A stretch of DNA of 45,316 nucleotides from an uncultured Ruminiclostridium sp. (GCA_905235805.1 CAJOMV010000095.1:1-45316); one strand, 5' to 3'. Counted from the stretch's first letter, positions 32,135 through 40,568 are shown. Numbers and translations are program-made. Notes: a model not told the origin generated them from the letters alone.

Positions 32135-33007
32135 TTAAAGCTGCTGTACGCCCCATTTGTCAAGCGTTTGCAGTATTGCTTCAAGCGCGTCCTCCCGCGC
32201 TTTCTGACACTCCGCAGGGTGTTTTTTCTCCTGAGGAAGCAGGTCATTATTTATCGGGAAATAACCGAGATTGTGGCTGCCGTTCTCGAAATTAATGTGC
32301 CTGTATGAATGTGAAGATCCCATTCGCTGCAATCGTGAGATCAGAAGCTCGGCATCACGCTTCGCGGGAACGGATTCATCATTTGTTGAAGTCAGGAAAA
32401 GTATGTCACCGTTGATCCTTTCGACGGGAATTTCATTTTCCTCTGTTCCTTTCCGTTCCCATTCATCAAAGAAATACAACAGCCGGATATTATGTTCCTT
32501 CATGCAGCGTTTAAAGAATGCTCCAAAAACGCCCTTGTTCGGAACATAAGGAAAGTCCTTCCCGTCGAGTGAGACCATAGCCTTGCACGGTGACAGATCC
32601 TTCCCGCCGTTACCCTGCATTATGTGACCGAATGACGATGCAGCGATCACGAGGGAAATGTCAGGTACTGTGCTTGCGGCAAGCAGCGCCATTCCCGCGC
32701 CTTTGGAGTTGCCGTAAATGCCGAAGCGCCGAAATGTGCCGTTTTCGTACCGCTTCATAGTATCGCGGGCAGTGCGGAATTGTTCCAGCGGTATAGCGCG
32801 CATGGTCTTCGGCTGTCCATCGCCGCCGTAATATGACATCGCGAGAGCCGAGTACCCCTTGCCCGCGAACATCTCCGCGTATTTCGACGGCAGTTCCAGT
32901 CCCTTCAAGCCCTGTATCACAATCAGCAGTCTGTCGTCATCGTTCCCGGCATCATAGAGCACTGCCTCAAAGCCGTCTTTTGTATATTCGTATTGCTGAG
33001 TTTTCAT
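32135..33007 (-). CDS. Alpha/beta hydrolase, BAAT-C/dienelactone-type (subfamily D)
   Basis: This 290-residue protein has the elbow YGNSKGAG with Ser101, a probable acid in LTSTNDESVP and the base His in ENGSHNLG. It is a clear paralogue of 28260-29156: both share the YSVMIL/YSALAM strand, the GDILFLT strand and the His loop. I chose the ATG at 33007, because upstream in-frame codons run through the operator. It leads a two-gene unit with the aldo/keto reductase. Confidence 0.8.
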   Translation of the reverse strand: MKTQQYEYTKDGFEAVLYDAGNDDDRLLIVIQGLKGLELPSKYAEMFAGKGYSALAMSYYGGDGQPKTMRAIPLEQFRTARDTMKRYENGTFRRFGIYGNSKGAGMALLAASTVPDISLVIAASSFGHIMQGNGGKDLSPCKAMVSLDGKDFPYVPNKGVFGAFFKRCMKEHNIRLLYFFDEWERKGTEENEIPVERINGDILFLTSTNDESVPAKRDAELLISRLQRMGSSHSYRHINFENGSHNLGYFPINNDLLPQEKKHPAECQKAREDALEAILQTLDKWGVQQL

Positions 33008-33025
33008 GGCTTCAACCCGCCTTCT

Positions 33026-33076
33026 GTTAGCTATAGCTAACTCTTTTATAATATCACATAATACCCTGAATGTCAA
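33026..33076 (-). promoter_or_regulatory. Promoter with shared operator, site 9 (perfect palindrome)
   Basis: On the minus strand, TTGACA (33071-33076), 17 bp and TATTAT (33048-33053) precede GTTAGCTATAGCTAAC (33026-33041). This operator is a perfect 16-bp palindrome including its spacer. It controls the hydrolase and aldo/keto reductase pair and is back-to-back with the divergent promoter of site 10. Confidence 0.85.
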
Positions 33077-33110
33077 TATCTTTTCTGCACAACCGGAGCG
33101 CATTTTGCTG

Positions 33111-33161
33111 TTGACATATCTATGAAAATGTGGTATTATAATAAAGTTAGCGGACGCTAAT
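33111..33161 (+). promoter_or_regulatory. Promoter with shared operator, site 10
   Basis: TTGACA (33111-33116), 17 bp and TATTAT (33134-33139) precede GTTAGCGGACGCTAAT (33146-33161), which has one mismatch in the last base. It drives the DUF6796-like and hydrolase pair from 33186. Confidence 0.8.
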
Positions 33162-33185
33162 CGGCGCAGGACGGAGGATAAAAAT

Positions 33186-33875
33186 ATGGAAAAGATAAAA
33201 AAATCAGAGAACTATTTAAAACTCGGAATATTCGGAGCCGTACTTACTTTGATAGGTGATATGCTGATAGGCTGTGTGCAGTTTCCCGAGGGCGCGGGTC
33301 TGCTTGAAGGCTATCTCGGCGCAGCACTCGCTTTGCCGGTATGGAGACCTGTTCTCGGCGGTCTGATAGGCTGTCTCGGGATATGTCTCGAAGTTCCGGC
33401 GATGCTGACTGTTTATCCGCTGTTTAAAAACAAAATGCCGAAAAGTGCAGTTTTTTATAAAATTTCCGCATACGGCTATCTCGCGCTTGGAGGCGGTGCA
33501 GTCCATTTGCCCTGCGGTGTGTTTATGTGGATATATCACACCGTCAATGACAGCGCGGGACAGGAAATTGCGTACAAAATAGCGGTGGAATATTTGCTGT
33601 ATTTCCTGCTTCCTGTGACTGTCGTGTTTTTCGTTTTCTTCTTTGGCGCTAATAATATCCAGTTTATCGCGTTTGTCAAGGGATATACGCCGTTCCCGAA
33701 ATGGTACTGCATCTTCAATCTTCTGATCTTTATGTGGGTATTCAATTCCGTCAGACTTATCGGCAACTACGCGGTAACAAACGGCATCGGTACATCTAAC
33801 AAAAGTCTCGGCGCTATAGTTATGTTTGCTGCACTGTTGATTGGGTTCCGAAAATATGTGTCTGAAGGTGAATAA
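33186..33875 (+). CDS. DUF6796-like membrane protein
   Basis: The 229-residue protein has the group's start (LGIFGAVLTLIGDMLIGC), a PVWRPVLGGLIGCLGICLE second region, PCGVFMWIYHTV in the middle and FPKWYCIFNLL before the last helices. About seven helices are predicted. It is the first gene after a shared operator and lies 2 bp before a subfamily C hydrolase. This repeats the DUF6796-hydrolase pairing seen at 18686-20240. Confidence 0.7.
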   Translation: MEKIKKSENYLKLGIFGAVLTLIGDMLIGCVQFPEGAGLLEGYLGAALALPVWRPVLGGLIGCLGICLEVPAMLTVYPLFKNKMPKSAVFYKISAYGYLALGGGAVHLPCGVFMWIYHTVNDSAGQEIAYKIAVEYLLYFLLPVTVVFFVFFFGANNIQFIAFVKGYTPFPKWYCIFNLLIFMWVFNSVRLIGNYAVTNGIGTSNKSLGAIVMFAALLIGFRKYVSEGE

Positions 33876-33877
33876 AA

Positions 33878-34738
33878 GTGTTGTTTCAGGAAGAATTGAG
33901 GGAGTTTAACAGAACGCATCAATACCGTGTCTTTGAGACACAAAACGGAACGTTCAGATATATCATATCGGGGGATAAGGAGGCTCCGCCCATAATACTG
34001 TTTAACGGGCTTGAGATACAGGAAACATGGATAAGGTATGTTAAAGGTCTTGAAAAGTCATATCGGATCTTGCTGGTCGAATATCCGCTCTATGTAAAGA
34101 CGACAGATGAGCTTCTGACAGAAATACACGCCCTTGCTCAGAGGCTCGGCATTGTCAGCCCGACTGTAATGGGCTACAGCGACGGCGGGCTTCATGCGCA
34201 GTTCTGGCTTCGGAAATATCCCGATGACATTTCCGCATTGATACTGATATCTACCCTTACACTGGATTCACAATACTGTGAAGATATAGTCACCAAAGAG
34301 CTGCCGCATAAGCGGCGTTACAGGACATTGTTCAGGTGCATTCCTTCCGCGCTTATGAAAAAAGCACTTGTGTCGAAAGCGGCTTCATATTTCAACGGTG
34401 AGACAGAACAGGAACAGCGTGACGGCATCAGTTACCTTGAAACTATGGCACTTGTTCCGGATTACAAGAGAAAGTTCATTCACTCAGTGGAACTGCTTTG
34501 GGACGGGGCTGCGCAGGATAAATTCACCACACGGGAGTTTGGACCTGTAAAGGGTCATATTCTTCTGCTTCAGCCGTCAAAGGATATTTTCACATCGGAG
34601 GATCAGAAAAAGCTTGCCGATCTGCTCCCAGACGCAATGGTCAGAACTATAAGGGGCGGGCATTTGTCGGTCATCATGTGCGCGGAGGAATATATCAATG
34701 AGATAAGGAAATTTTTGCCGATCAGCCGTATTCAGTAA
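33878..34738 (+). CDS. Alpha/beta hydrolase (subfamily C)
   Basis: The 286-residue protein has Ser101 in GYSDGG, a probable acid in PSKDIFTSEDQ and the base His in GGHLSVI. It equals the paralogue at 19380-20240 in length. The GTG start at 33878 follows GAAGGTG, which overlaps the end of the preceding gene. It is the last gene of the two-gene unit and is followed by a strong hairpin. Confidence 0.8.
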   Translation: MLFQEELREFNRTHQYRVFETQNGTFRYIISGDKEAPPIILFNGLEIQETWIRYVKGLEKSYRILLVEYPLYVKTTDELLTEIHALAQRLGIVSPTVMGYSDGGLHAQFWLRKYPDDISALILISTLTLDSQYCEDIVTKELPHKRRYRTLFRCIPSALMKKALVSKAASYFNGETEQEQRDGISYLETMALVPDYKRKFIHSVELLWDGAAQDKFTTREFGPVKGHILLLQPSKDIFTSEDQKKLADLLPDAMVRTIRGGHLSVIMCAEEYINEIRKFLPISRIQ

Positions 34739-34741
34739 CAA

Positions 34742-34785
34742 AACAAGGCTCTGGACCGCACAACAATGCGGAACAGAGCCTTGTT
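34742..34785. terminator. Bidirectional hairpin terminator
   Basis: A 12-bp stem (AACAAGGCTCTG at 34742-34753 with its complement at 34774-34785) carries an inner CCGCA/TGCGG stem at its tip. It separates the convergent hydrolase and HAD genes and marks the right edge of the shared-operator array. Confidence 0.85.
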
Positions 34786-34791
34786 GGTTAT

Positions 34792-35406
34792 TCAGTATAT
34801 CTCCATAAGTCCAGCCAAACAGTCAATGATATGATCGGGCTTGCCTTTGGTTTCATCAAGCTGCTGATAAACCGAAAAACCCTGCCTTATCCATACGGTC
34901 ATCATTCCAAGCTCCATTGCGGGATAAATATCGTTATCGAGCCTGTCGCCGATCATCACCGAGCTTTCGGGGGAGCACCCTGCCATTTCCATAGCTTTGG
35001 TAAAAATAGCTTTGTCTGGCTTTGCGACACCAAGCTCCGCAGACGCGGCGATTACACCGATATATTTCATCAGACCCCACTTTTGCAGCCTTTCTTCCGT
35101 GCCGGGAGATTGATTTGCGATAACTCCGATATTATATCCCTTGCTTCGGAGATATTCAAGTACCCTGTCGGCTTCGGGATAAGGGTATTCGTCCTCTTTA
35201 TGCCAAGGCGTTCCGGTAAGCCCGAAGTATTCGATAGCTTCAAGGTCGCCGCGCAGATTCTGCATAGCAAAATATCGGCGCTTTTCATTGAACTGCTCAA
35301 GTGTAATATCTGTTCCGGCAATAGCGTCGTTTATCCTGTGCTCATAAGCTTTGGTCTCGTCAATAAGTGTAGAGCCTACATCAAAAAACAACCATTCGGG
35401 TGTCAT
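34792..35406 (-). CDS. HAD-superfamily hydrolase
   Basis: The 204-residue cytoplasmic protein has the HAD motifs: FFDVGSTLID for motif I (the second Asp position of DxD is replaced by Gly), VIANQS for motif II, a Lys in VAKPDKAIF and GDRLDNDI for motif III-IV. Phosphatase activity on a small substrate is likely, although the DVGST version of motif I suggests a non-typical member. The ATG at 35406 is better spaced from GGAGG than the adjacent ATG at 35409. It is separate from the shared-operator genes. Confidence 0.8.
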   Translation of the reverse strand: MTPEWLFFDVGSTLIDETKAYEHRINDAIAGTDITLEQFNEKRRYFAMQNLRGDLEAIEYFGLTGTPWHKEDEYPYPEADRVLEYLRSKGYNIGVIANQSPGTEERLQKWGLMKYIGVIAASAELGVAKPDKAIFTKAMEMAGCSPESSVMIGDRLDNDIYPAMELGMMTVWIRQGFSVYQQLDETKGKPDHIIDCLAGLMEIY

Positions 35407-35438
35407 CATATCCTCCGATCAATTAAACGGCTGTACTG

Positions 35439-36245
35439 TCAATTCCCCGAGCTTTTATAGAAGCGTATGCTGAATCGCCAGAAGCAGTATGCCGCAAGAT
35501 ACATCAGAATACCGATGACCGGCGTTAGATACATATATATTTCGGGGTATTCAGCCATATCGCTTTTCCGCAGCAGGAACTGCGCCGGAAAGTAATTCAC
35601 GAACGCAAAGGGCATAACATAGATCATAATTATCTGAATGAACCTGTTGAAAATGCTTATCGGATAGCCGGCAAATCTGCGCATATTCCAGTATAGAAGC
35701 TCTTTCAGGCTGTCTGTAAGCAGCAGATAGATATTCAGCGCGGCAAGAAGCAGGAAAACCGCCCCTTGTATCAGCACTCCGCCCGCTATGGTCAGTATGT
35801 AGTATATTGCGTTGAAAACGTTCCACTGTATGCCTACTTTTCCCGCAGAGATCAGAAAAAGAACTATTCCGAGTCCCCCGTGACCGATAGCCGCGAACCA
35901 GTCGGAATTTACAAATATTATCTGAAACAGAAGTCCCCTCGGGCGCAGTATAAACCTGTCAAAGCTGCCGTCCCGAACCGTGCTTCCGAAATCACGGAGT
36001 CCCGTGAAGAAGATTATCATTATTCCGTAGGTGAGGAAAAGCAGACTGAACAAAAACAGCATTTCGTAAATATCCCAGCCGCCCAGTGTGTCGAATTTCA
36101 GCAGAGTGAACCATATCACGATTATTCCCGTGGCTTCGCGAAGGAATACCGCAAGTGATCTGAGTACGGCATCGACGCGGTACTGGAACCACGCCTTTGC
36201 AGTTGTTTTCGTATAGACTGCCATTAAATGCAATGTGTCTTTCAT
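35439..36245 (-). CDS. ABC-2 type exporter permease (COG3694-like)
   Basis: The 268-residue membrane protein has six helices and an N-terminal LHLMAVYTKTTAKAWFQYR segment. It matches one permease of the COG4586-COG4587-COG3694 export triad. It follows its partner permease by one base, with GGGAGG just upstream of the ATG at 36245. A codon at 36299 would lengthen the frame without a ribosome binding site. Together with its partner and the ATPase it probably exports a drug, peptide or lipid. Confidence 0.85.
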   Translation of the reverse strand: MKDTLHLMAVYTKTTAKAWFQYRVDAVLRSLAVFLREATGIIVIWFTLLKFDTLGGWDIYEMLFLFSLLFLTYGIMIIFFTGLRDFGSTVRDGSFDRFILRPRGLLFQIIFVNSDWFAAIGHGGLGIVLFLISAGKVGIQWNVFNAIYYILTIAGGVLIQGAVFLLLAALNIYLLLTDSLKELLYWNMRRFAGYPISIFNRFIQIIMIYVMPFAFVNYFPAQFLLRKSDMAEYPEIYMYLTPVIGILMYLAAYCFWRFSIRFYKSSGN

Positions 36246-36246
36246 T

Positions 36247-37035
36247 TCAGCCTCCCTGAACAATAAGCTTGCGCTGTCCCTTTCGCCACAGCATATCACC
36301 GATCAGGTATATTAGTACCGTCCATACAAGCTGTATAGCGCATTTTGCTGCGACCTCACCGTAGGAAAGCTGCCCGAGATATATCTGTACAGGCGTGAAG
36401 TAGATTGACGCGAAGGGTGTGAAATTCAGCACTCCCTGCATCCACTCCGGCATGAACCACAGCGGTATCATAGAACCGGAAAGCACATTTATGAACACAT
36501 TCTTGATAGTGATAAGGCTCCAGATATTTATCAGCCAGAACGAGGTCATCTGCACGGCAAAGCTGATGGTCCACAAAACTCCGTAGCCGAGTACAGCGCT
36601 CACGAGAAACAGCAGAAAGCACGGAGCATCTGCGGGAGCGTTCACTCCCGTAGTGAGCAGGGCTATTATCAGCACCGGAATGAACTTGAATATAAGATTG
36701 AACACCGAGTTCCCGACATTCTCGGCTATCATTCGTCCCTTGAAGCTTATCGGGCGCAGCAGTTCAGTTGAAATGCTGCCGTCCCATATCTTGCTCGGCA
36801 GGAAATAGTCGTCCGGCGAGAATATCGCTCCGAGACCCAGCGACAGCACAAAATTCGTCGTGACCATTGACATAGTTATCCCGTCAACCTGTTCCGCGCC
36901 GCCGTACAGCGCACGGTATATCTCATAGAAAATAAAGAATTGCAGGACAGTCGAAAGTATGCTCATAAGGTGGTCGAAGCGGTAAGCGCTCCTGCCGAGG
37001 AATACCTTTATTGCATAAGCCATATACGCTGTCAC
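36247..37035 (-). CDS. ABC-2 type exporter permease (COG4587-like)
   Basis: The 262-residue membrane protein has six predicted helices and the arginine-rich RSAYRFDHL early segment found in COG4587 permeases. The GTG start at 37035 forms a GTGA overlap with the ATPase stop and has GGAGGG upstream. An in-frame ATG at 37023 would remove four residues. Its neighbours make a standard export triad. Confidence 0.85.
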   Translation of the reverse strand: MTAYMAYAIKVFLGRSAYRFDHLMSILSTVLQFFIFYEIYRALYGGAEQVDGITMSMVTTNFVLSLGLGAIFSPDDYFLPSKIWDGSISTELLRPISFKGRMIAENVGNSVFNLIFKFIPVLIIALLTTGVNAPADAPCFLLFLVSAVLGYGVLWTISFAVQMTSFWLINIWSLITIKNVFINVLSGSMIPLWFMPEWMQGVLNFTPFASIYFTPVQIYLGQLSYGEVAAKCAIQLVWTVLIYLIGDMLWRKGQRKLIVQGG

Positions 37036-38015
37036 GCCGTTCCCTCCCCGCTGTATATTTTACGGATAATGCTCTCGATATCCGGCTCTGATATGTTTAT
37101 ATCGCGCACGCTGTAATTTTGCAGCAGCAGGGACATCAGATCGTTGATATGTACTTCCTTTCCGAAAGTGAAGCGCTTGTGCCGAGGGTCTATATTCTCG
37201 GTCTCCACGCCGGCGATAGGTTCTGTTTCGGTATCTGTCATAAACTCGACCTCGAGACTGCGGGAGGAGCCGTAACGCTCGCGGATATCGGACAAGGCAC
37301 CGTCATAGACCTTGCTGCCCTTGTCGATGATAATGACGCGCTTGCAGGTCTTTTCGATATCCTGCATATCGTGAGTGGTGAAGATCATCGTCACATTATC
37401 CTGCGCGTTCAGCTCGCGGATAAAGCCTCGTATCGCTTCCTTCCCGACAACATCGACACCGATTGTTGGCTCGTCGAAAAACACTATCTCCGGTGAATGG
37501 AGCAGCGCCGCCGCGATATCCGAGCGCATACGCTGCCCCAGCGAGAGCTGACGGACAGGCTGATTGATAAATCCGCTCATATCCAGCATTTCCGTATATC
37601 TGCCGAGGTTTTTCTTATACACATCATCGGGTATGCGGTATATCGCTTTCAGCAGCTCGAAGCTGTCTGTCACGGGCAGGTCCCATTGAAGCTGTGACTT
37701 CTGTCCGAAAACCACGCCTATCCTGCCAACATAGCTTTTGCGCTGCTTATACGGGATAACTCCCGAACAGATTATCTCGCCGCTGTCGGGAAAGAGGATA
37801 CCCGACAGCATTTTGATAGTTGTGGATTTTCCCGCGCCGTTGGGTCCGATAAACCCCACCATTTCCCCTTGCCCGATAGAAAAGCTGATATCCTTCACGG
37901 CTTCGCGCTTTTCGTATTTCGGCGCGACAAGGTTAGCGAGCATACCGGGAATGCCGCTCCTGCGCTTGCTGACCTTGAAGGTCTTGCTTATGTTTTTTAC
38001 TTCGATAAAACTCAT
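37032..38015 (-). CDS. ABC exporter ATPase (COG4586-like)
   Basis: The 327-residue cytoplasmic ATPase has Walker A GPNGAGKST, signature LSLGQRMR, Walker B VFFDEPTIGVD and a C-terminal extension of about 100 residues typical of COG4586 proteins. It powers the two permeases encoded immediately downstream. LSLGQ instead of LSGGQ is normal for this class. It overlaps the preceding ATPase gene by ATGA. Confidence 0.9.
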   Translation of the reverse strand: MSFIEVKNISKTFKVSKRRSGIPGMLANLVAPKYEKREAVKDISFSIGQGEMVGFIGPNGAGKSTTIKMLSGILFPDSGEIICSGVIPYKQRKSYVGRIGVVFGQKSQLQWDLPVTDSFELLKAIYRIPDDVYKKNLGRYTEMLDMSGFINQPVRQLSLGQRMRSDIAAALLHSPEIVFFDEPTIGVDVVGKEAIRGFIRELNAQDNVTMIFTTHDMQDIEKTCKRVIIIDKGSKVYDGALSDIRERYGSSRSLEVEFMTDTETEPIAGVETENIDPRHKRFTFGKEVHINDLMSLLLQNYSVRDINISEPDIESIIRKIYSGEGTA

Positions 38016-38902
38016 TTTTCTCCCCTGATTTGCATTATCAATTCTTCGAGATCGGGCTTGTGTATGCCTATCTCCGTGATCTCCGTCTGCTTCAGTATCA
38101 ACGCTGTAATTTCCGCCGCTGTTATGTGATTTGAATCATACTCAAGCTTCAGCGTATTTCCTTCCAGTGAATACTTCCTTAAAGGAAGGTCGTCAAGGTC
38201 GGGAACTCTGCCGATGAAATGTACAGCCATAGTATTTATCGGCAGATATCTGCTTCGCAGGTTATCAAGGCTTCCGTAAAAGACAAGCTTCCCGCCGTAA
38301 AGTATCGCAAGCCTTGTGCATATCCTTGATACACTTGCCATATCGTGAGATGTGAGAAGCACCGTCATTCCGCCGTCCGCGCCTTGTTTCAGAGTATCAC
38401 AGAGCGCGGATTTCCCGTTTTCATCAAGCCCGACATTCGGCTCATCAAGCAGAAGCAGCTTCGGCTTATACAGCAGTGCCGCGCCGAGCTCCGCCCGCAT
38501 CTTCTGACCGAGAGAAAGGTCTTTTACTCTGCTTTCGGACAGCTCCGCGAACCCGAGCTTTTCCGACAGTACGGAATACCTCCGTCTGAAATACTCTCCG
38601 GTCAAATTGTATATCGCCGCTATTGTCTCAAAGCCTTGCAGCACTGTATCTTCCTTGTTCAGCAGCGGCGTTCCCACAATAAATGTGCTTATATCCGAAG
38701 CATATTTCCTGCGGTATTTTACGGGATCCTTGCCGAGTGTCCATACCTGTCCGCTGCCGGGAGCGAGCAGTCCGCAGGCAAGCTTTATCAGCGTGGTCTT
38801 TCCCGCACCCGAGGCTCCGATGACTCCGACGATCTCGTCCTTCGGGATATTCAGCGTGATATCGTTAAGCGTATATTTGCTGACATTTTCAAAATTTATC
38901 AT
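38012..38902 (-). CDS. Second ABC exporter ATPase
   Basis: The 296-residue ATPase has Walker A GASGAGKTT, signature LSLGQKMR and Walker B LLLLDEPNVGLD. It is a close relative of the ATPase at 37032 but has a shorter C-terminal extension. The ATG at 38902 follows GGAGG; in-frame codons further up overlap the region next to the kinase gene. Two ATPases with two permeases may form a heterodimeric exporter, or this may be a redundant copy. Confidence 0.85.
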   Translation of the reverse strand: MINFENVSKYTLNDITLNIPKDEIVGVIGASGAGKTTLIKLACGLLAPGSGQVWTLGKDPVKYRRKYASDISTFIVGTPLLNKEDTVLQGFETIAAIYNLTGEYFRRRYSVLSEKLGFAELSESRVKDLSLGQKMRAELGAALLYKPKLLLLDEPNVGLDENGKSALCDTLKQGADGGMTVLLTSHDMASVSRICTRLAILYGGKLVFYGSLDNLRSRYLPINTMAVHFIGRVPDLDDLPLRKYSLEGNTLKLEYDSNHITAAEITALILKQTEITEIGIHKPDLEELIMQIRGEK

Positions 38903-38968
38903 AATGCCTCCGAGAATAATTATATCCCCTGCAATAATAATTTGCAAGGGATTCGGGATAAACGACAT

Positions 38969-39688
38969 TCACACAGGGATAAACGACGAGGCGCAGAAAA
39001 ATCCGTCTTCTTCGTAAAAGTCGCACATACCGCCGTACTTTCCACATATTGACCTTATCTGCGGCACTCCCATACCGTGCGTGGCTTTATCGGATTTCGA
39101 GCTTGCAAGCTCTGGATTGTCCGTCAGAACAGACCGTCCTATCTTATTTTTCACGAGGATAGTTTCATAATCGCGTCTGCGGGCTATTTGTACAACGATT
39201 TCGGGGGACGTTTCCTTTTCGCTTGCTTCAACAGCGTTATCGAGCATATTTGACAGCATCGCCGAAAAGTCTATGCTCTCCATTTTTGCGAAAGACAGGT
39301 TTTCGATCTCCGCCTTTACAGCAATTTCTTTACCGCGCGCCAGATTCAGCTTTTCATTCAGGATATGGTTCATCAGCGAATTTCCTGTTTCGATATAGCT
39401 GTGTACGGAGTTCAGCTTGTCGAGTATCTCCGATGTGTACGCCTTCGCTGCCGCGGTATCATTGCCGTTCAGATAAGACGCGATAACCATAAGATGATTG
39501 CGCATATCGTGTTTTATGCTCCGGATACTTTCGTGGAGTCTGCGCACTTCCTCGTCCTGACGGGAAATGTTCTCAGCTGCTGCTTTCAGCTCGGACAATT
39601 CATATTCTGCGGCGGCTCTCTCGCTCAACACACGGTCATACTTTTCGAGAAGCGCGTCATATTCCGTTTGCAGTTTCTTTCCATTCAT
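38969..39688 (-). CDS. GHKL sensor kinase without membrane segments
   Basis: The 239-residue protein has an N-terminal coiled-coil-like region, the phospho-acceptor SIKHDMRNHLMV near residue 69, an N box LDNAVEASEKE and a G box GMGVPQIRSICGKYGG. This is the AgrC/VirS-type histidine kinase core. Usual members carry a multi-helix membrane sensor before this core; here it is absent. It may sense a cytoplasmic signal or work through a partner protein. The ATG overlaps the response regulator stop. Confidence 0.8.
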   Translation of the reverse strand: MNGKKLQTEYDALLEKYDRVLSERAAAEYELSELKAAAENISRQDEEVRRLHESIRSIKHDMRNHLMVIASYLNGNDTAAAKAYTSEILDKLNSVHSYIETGNSLMNHILNEKLNLARGKEIAVKAEIENLSFAKMESIDFSAMLSNMLDNAVEASEKETSPEIVVQIARRRDYETILVKNKIGRSVLTDNPELASSKSDKATHGMGVPQIRSICGKYGGMCDFYEEDGFFCASSFIPV

Positions 39689-40374
39689 TTCAGCATATAC
39701 CTCATAAGTTGTTTCCGCGCAGTATCAGAATAGCTGCGTCCTATCGGCAGGCGGGTATTATCATAAAGCACACATTCATCGGAATTTATGATCTTCACTG
39801 CCGATTGATTGACGAGAAAACCCTTATGTATACGCACAAAGCCGTTTCCCGCAAGTGTGTTTTCAAGCGAGGTCAGTGTCTCCCTGAAACGATATTCCTC
39901 CGCCGCGAACAGCTTTATGTAATTCCCGTCCGACTCGAAATATCGTATATCATCGAGCTTCAGCTTCACATCTCCTTCCGATGAATGAAAGCAGAAGTGT
40001 GTTTCCTTGCCGCTTATCTCATTTATCGCGTCACCAAGCATTTTGGGGAGTTCCCGCGCCAGATGTGATTTACGGACAAACCCGAACGGGTGGAATTGCA
40101 GACTGTCATACACAAGCTCGTCGTGACTTGTAACAAATATCAGCAAAGGCTTAGCGGTCACATCCGACAAAGCGTGTGCAATTTTAAGCCCGTTCAGTTC
40201 GGGCATATCAATATCAAGCAGCAGAATTTCACAAGACCTTTCTTTCATTGCCGAAATGAGGTCGCGTCCGTTTTGAAATGATGAAATGCTGCTGTCGTTT
40301 ATTACTTCGGAGGTAAGCGCGGCAATGTCAGAAAGCATTTTCTTTTCATCGTCACATATCATTATTATTGTCAT
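39685..40374 (-). CDS. LytTR-type response regulator
   Basis: The 229-residue protein has an N-terminal receiver domain, with acidic DDE near residue 8 and phospho-acceptor Asp in LLLDIDMP. The C-terminal LytTR DNA-binding domain contains FESDGNYIKL and VRIHKGFLVN. It resembles AgrA/VirR. It probably regulates the neighbouring ABC exporter genes with the soluble kinase. Its own promoter at 40393-40421 is clear. AAGGTG precedes the ATG. Confidence 0.9.
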   Translation of the reverse strand: MTIIMICDDEKKMLSDIAALTSEVINDSSISSFQNGRDLISAMKERSCEILLLDIDMPELNGLKIAHALSDVTAKPLLIFVTSHDELVYDSLQFHPFGFVRKSHLARELPKMLGDAINEISGKETHFCFHSSEGDVKLKLDDIRYFESDGNYIKLFAAEEYRFRETLTSLENTLAGNGFVRIHKGFLVNQSAVKIINSDECVLYDNTRLPIGRSYSDTARKQLMRYMLK

Positions 40375-40392
40375 ATTATCACCTTGACCATA

Positions 40393-40421
40393 ATTATATC
40401 ACAATTTGCATTAATTATCAA
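40393..40421 (-). promoter_or_regulatory. Promoter for the LytTR two-component operon
   Basis: On the minus strand, TTGATA (40416-40421) and TATAAT (40393-40398) are 17 bp apart. The promoter faces the response regulator ATG at 40374. I did not see a clear LytTR direct repeat in front of it. Confidence 0.6.
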
Positions 40422-40424
40422 TAA

Positions 40425-40568
40425 GAAAATACAAGATACCGAAGTTCTGCCAAAGATCCGCCTCTAAAACCAATCGATAAAGAAGGCGGCACCCTCTCTT
40501 ACCGTCTCACGAACTGGTCATACAAGGTCTTGCTTGGAATGATCGTGTACGCACTGCGACGTCAGTAA
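40425..40568 (+). other. Possible coding remnant in the 40375-40716 gap
   Basis: A stretch open from 40425 to TAA at 40566-40568 contains a protein-like segment (DKEGGTLSYRLTNWSYKVLL, then MIVYALRRQ) without a start or ribosome binding site. It may be the tail of a lost gene or mobile element. I do not recognise the family. The rest of the gap holds the two divergent promoters. Confidence 0.25.
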
